A DNA stretch of 64,000 nucleotides. Origin: Cryobacterium cheniae (GTDB lineage: Bacteria; Actinomycetota; Actinomycetes; Actinomycetales; Microbacteriaceae). Shown piece after piece: positions 61,481-64,000 of the stretch; position 1 is the first letter of the stretch, and each line of letters starts with the position of its first letter. The stretch lies in assembly GCF_004403395.1 (NCBI RefSeq), contig NZ_SOGN01000034.1, forward strand, positions 1 to 64,000, read 5' to 3'. The notes below the pieces were generated by a model. It worked only from the letters and a program-made list of their open reading frames with translations, made no database searches and was not told the origin of the DNA. A program made the position numbers and the translations under genes.

Positions 61481-63184
61481 TCAGCGCTTGAGTTCGGGGA
61501 ACTGGTCGTCGCGCCACTCATCGGGCAGGGTCTCCTTCTGGGCGAAGGCGGCATCCTCCCGCAGGCGCAGTTCGACCCGGCGGATCTTGCCGGAACTGGT
61601 CTTGGGCAGCTCGAAGAACTCGACCCGCCGAACCCGCATGTACGGGGGCAGGCCGGTGCGGGCGTGGCGCAGCACCGAGAGAGCCGTGTCGCCGTTTGAT
61701 TCCCAGCCCGCCGCCAGGGCGATGTAGGCCTTGGCGATGTTCAGTCGGGTGGCGTCGGGCGCGGGCACGACGGCCGCCTCGGCGACGGCCGGGTGCTCCA
61801 GCAGCACGCTTTCGACCTCGAACGGGGAGACCTTGTAGTCGGAGGACTTGAAGATGTCGTCGGTGCGGCCGATGAAGGTGATGTAGCCGTCGGCGTCGCG
61901 GCCGGCGACGTCGCCCGTGTGGAAGTAGCCGTCGCGCACGGCCTCCCGGGTGCGTTCAGGGTCGCCGTGGTAGCCCGCCATCAGGTTGACTGCGGTGCGG
62001 GACAGGTCGAGGCAGATCTCGCCCTCGTCGCTCTCCTCCCCGGTGATGGGGTCGATCAGGGTGATCGCGACGCCCGGGAGGGGCAGCCCCATCGAACCGG
62101 CGTTCAGAACCGAACCCGGGGTATTGCCCACGATCGCGGTGGTCTCGGTCTGCCCGTAGCCGTCCCGGATCGTGAGTCCCCAGGAACGCTGGATCTGGTG
62201 GATGACCTCCGGGTTGAGCGGCTCGCCGGCCGAGAGGATCTCACGCAGACCCACCGGTTTGGCACCGACGTCGGATTGGATCAGCATGCGCCACACGGTC
62301 GGCGGGGCGCAGAAGGTGGTCACCTTCGCGCGGTGCAGCTGGTCGGCGAGGGCAAGGGGGTCGAACCGGGCGTAGTTGTAGACGAAGACGGTGGCCTCGG
62401 CGATCCACGGGGCGAAGAAGCTGCTCCAGGCGTGCTTGCCCCAGCCGGGCGAGCTGATCGCCAGGTGCACGTCGTCCGGACGCAGCCCGATCCAGTACAT
62501 CGTGGTCAGGTGGCCCACGGGGTAGGACGTCTGGGTGTGCACCACCATCTTCGGCTTGCTGGTGGTGCCCGAGGTGAAATAGATCAGTGACGCGTCGTCG
62601 GAGGACACGACCACGGCGGGCTTCTCGGCGGCGACGAGCGCGGCCTCCGCGTAGTCGGCCCAGCCCTCGCGGGCCGCACCGACGCAGATGCGGGAGAAGT
62701 CGCCGGGCACCTGGTCGAATTTGGCGGTGTCGCCGGCGTTGGCGATCACGTGTGCCACGCCGCCGCGCAGGACCCGGTCGGCGAGGTCACCGGTTGCGAG
62801 CACCGTGGACGTGGGCAGGATGACGGCGCCCACCTTCATGATGGCGAGCATCAGTTCCCAGAGCTCGACCTGGTTGCCCAGCATCAGCATGACGTGGTCG
62901 CCGTGCCCGACGCCCCGCGCGCGGAGCCAGGTGGCCACCTGGTCGGAGCGCGCCGACATCTCGCTGAAGGTCACCTTCAATTCGTGGCCGTCCTCCTCGA
63001 CGATCCACAGCGCGGTCTTGTCGTTTCCCGCGGCCACGACGTCGAACCAGTCGACGGCCCAGTTGAAGTTCGCACCCACATCCGGCCACTCGAACTCGGC
63101 CGCGGCGCGCGCATGTTCGTCTCGCAGGCGCAGCAGGTGGTCGCGCGCACCGCGGAAGGTGGTCATGCTCGGGGTCAGGGTCAT
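61481..63184 (-). CDS. AMP-dependent acyl-CoA synthetase (medium-chain type)
   Basis: About 567 residues. ANL superfamily motifs: SLIYFTSGTTSKPKMVVHTQ (phosphate loop), DGYGQTETTAIVG, GYFHTGDVAGRDADGYITFI and the C-terminal hinge FIGRTDDIFKSSDYKVSPFE, with the catalytic Lys in LPKTSSGKIRRVELR. It activates a medium- or short-chain carboxylic acid to acyl-CoA. Start may be 63193 or 63184. It sits between the maltokinase and malQ genes without an obvious link to either. Confidence 0.88.
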   Translation of the reverse strand: MTLTPSMTTFRGARDHLLRLRDEHARAAAEFEWPDVGANFNWAVDWFDVVAAGNDKTALWIVEEDGHELKVTFSEMSARSDQVATWLRARGVGHGDHVMLMLGNQVELWELMLAIMKVGAVILPTSTVLATGDLADRVLRGGVAHVIANAGDTAKFDQVPGDFSRICVGAAREGWADYAEAALVAAEKPAVVVSSDDASLIYFTSGTTSKPKMVVHTQTSYPVGHLTTMYWIGLRPDDVHLAISSPGWGKHAWSSFFAPWIAEATVFVYNYARFDPLALADQLHRAKVTTFCAPPTVWRMLIQSDVGAKPVGLREILSAGEPLNPEVIHQIQRSWGLTIRDGYGQTETTAIVGNTPGSVLNAGSMGLPLPGVAITLIDPITGEESDEGEICLDLSRTAVNLMAGYHGDPERTREAVRDGYFHTGDVAGRDADGYITFIGRTDDIFKSSDYKVSPFEVESVLLEHPAVAEAAVVPAPDATRLNIAKAYIALAAGWESNGDTALSVLRHARTGLPPYMRVRRVEFFELPKTSSGKIRRVELRLREDAAFAQKETLPDEWRDDQFPELKR

Positions 63185-63237
63185 CCGTTCCATTTTCCTC
63201 GGTTCAAATGCTTCAAATGGAATACGACACCGTTCTG

Positions 63238-64000
63238 CTACGGCCGGGGGGCGCGGACACGGATCGCCTCGACGAGGGCGGCGAAGCGGGCGTTGGCGGG
63301 CAGGTCGTCGATCAGGACGGCCGTCCCGTCGGGCCCGGCCAGCGGGATGCGCCAGTTCGGGTACTCGTTCGTGGTCCCGGGCTGGTTCTGCGTGCGACGC
63401 TCGCCGACCGCATCCACCAGGGCCACGCCGAGGAGCGAGGAGGGCGTCAGCGCCGTGTAGGTGTACAGGGCCTCGACCGTCTCCTGCACGGTCGGCGCGG
63501 GCTCGGTGCCGACCGGCGGCAGCAGGCCTCGTTCGCGGAGCGCGACCAGCATGGCGGACTGCTCGGCGAGGTCGGCGGCGCGCTCCTCGTCCACCGGGCG
63601 CCCGAGCAGGCCGAGGGACTCGCGCAGGTCCACATGGTCGCCGGCGAGATAGCCCGCGGTCGGCGGCAGATCGTGGGTGTTCACACTGGTCAGGCAGGCC
63701 TGGCGGTACCGGTCCGGAGCCAGCGGCACGTCGTTCTCCCGCTCGAACCACAGGATCGAGGTGCCGAAGATTCCGCGTTCGGCGAGGTAGTCCCGCACCC
63801 AGGGCTCGAAGACGCCGAGGTCTTCGCCGATCACGACCGCGCCGGCGCGCTGCGCCTCGAGGGCCAGGATGCCGATCAGCGCCTCGTGGTCGTAGTGCAC
63901 GTAGGTGCCCTCGCCCGGTCCGGCCCCGACCGGGATCCACCAGAGCCGGAACAGCCCCAGGATGTGGTCGACCCGGATGCCGCCGGCGTGGTGCAGGATG
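63238..64000 (-). CDS. malQ: 4-alpha-glucanotransferase MalQ (C-terminal part, runs off the window)
   Basis: The minus-strand frame is open to the window end. From the edge it reads GGIRVDHILGLFRLWWIPVG, then AGAVVIGEDLGVFEPWVRDY and TSVNTHDLPPTAGYLAGDHV, the GH77 catalytic region with the Asp of RVDH and the Glu/Asp of GEDLG and THDLP. The enzyme transfers maltosyl units between glucans in maltose/glycogen metabolism. The C-terminus (PNWRIPLAG) is complete; the N-terminus lies beyond the window. Confidence 0.93.
   Translation of the reverse strand, partial: ILHHAGGIRVDHILGLFRLWWIPVGAGPGEGTYVHYDHEALIGILALEAQRAGAVVIGEDLGVFEPWVRDYLAERGIFGTSILWFERENDVPLAPDRYRQACLTSVNTHDLPPTAGYLAGDHVDLRESLGLLGRPVDEERAADLAEQSAMLVALRERGLLPPVGTEPAPTVQETVEALYTYTALTPSSLLGVALVDAVGERRTQNQPGTTNEYPNWRIPLAGPDGTAVLIDDLPANARFAALVEAIRVRAPRP

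Noticed and set aside
61481-63940. Open frame joining malQ-region sequence to the acyl-CoA synthetase
   Set aside because: The upstream part is out of frame with the real malQ protein and is Arg/Pro-rich; only the part from about 63184 matches a real protein.

Overview
The window is high-GC DNA with dense, often overlapping genes (many ATGA or TGATG start/stop junctions). The gene content fits a Gram-positive actinobacterium, most plausibly of the Microbacteriaceae. This rests on the ClpS-DUF2017 pair, the C-terminus of a DUF222/HNH protein followed by tcgaccagcg-type repeats, the actinobacterial LexA box and the actinobacterial style of the nitrate and nitrite genes. The genus is not resolved, and the taxonomy is inference from family content, not a database match.

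Layout. 1-2.8 kb: end of a DUF222/HNH protein, a MocA-like nucleotidyltransferase, a DUF1275 membrane protein, clpS and DUF2017. 2.8-6.4 kb (minus): two overlapping glycosyltransferases, one a HEAT-repeat/GT-B fusion. 6.5-12.1 kb: a YdeP/FdhF-type molybdo-oxidoreductase overlapping a double-PAP2 membrane phosphatase, then moaA-fdhD on the minus strand. 12.2-13.4 kb: a glutathione-independent formaldehyde dehydrogenase. 13.6-17.9 kb: a tight molybdenum-cofactor operon moeZ-moeA-moaC-mobA-DUF6457-moaD. 18.1-20.7 kb: narK, a flavodoxin and a DUF2231 protein.

20.7-41.4 kb is read entirely on the minus strand. In transcription order it holds an ABC exporter, a DUF6544 membrane protein, moaE, DUF2249, an NnrS-like membrane protein, a very large membrane-fused copper nitrite reductase, a Crp/Fnr regulator, a CxxC metal-binding domain protein, a P1B-type ATPase with an unusual CPG motif, a SufR-like regulator with conserved cysteines, narGHJI and a DUF2252 remnant. 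With narK and the molybdenum-cofactor genes this amounts to a nitrate/nitrite respiration region.

41.5-64 kb: a TetR regulator divergent from a CPBP protease with shared operators; a fused 3-hydroxyisobutyryl-CoA hydrolase/acyl-CoA dehydrogenase; an AI-2E family permease; an SOS-boxed dnaE2; a SOUL protein; a bifunctional penicillin-binding protein with a Pro/Val repeat tail; pflBA with a divergent GntR regulator and MFS transporter; a GNAT protein, a maltokinase, an acyl-CoA synthetase and the end of malQ.

Together the genes describe a facultative anaerobe. Pyruvate formate-lyase makes formate, formaldehyde and formate-type oxidoreductases are present, and nitrate and nitrite serve as electron acceptors, with molybdenum cofactor, iron-sulfur and copper proteins supplied locally. 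A second theme is abundant simple tandem repeats, both between genes (hexamer, pentamer and tetramer tracts) and inside linkers of several proteins.
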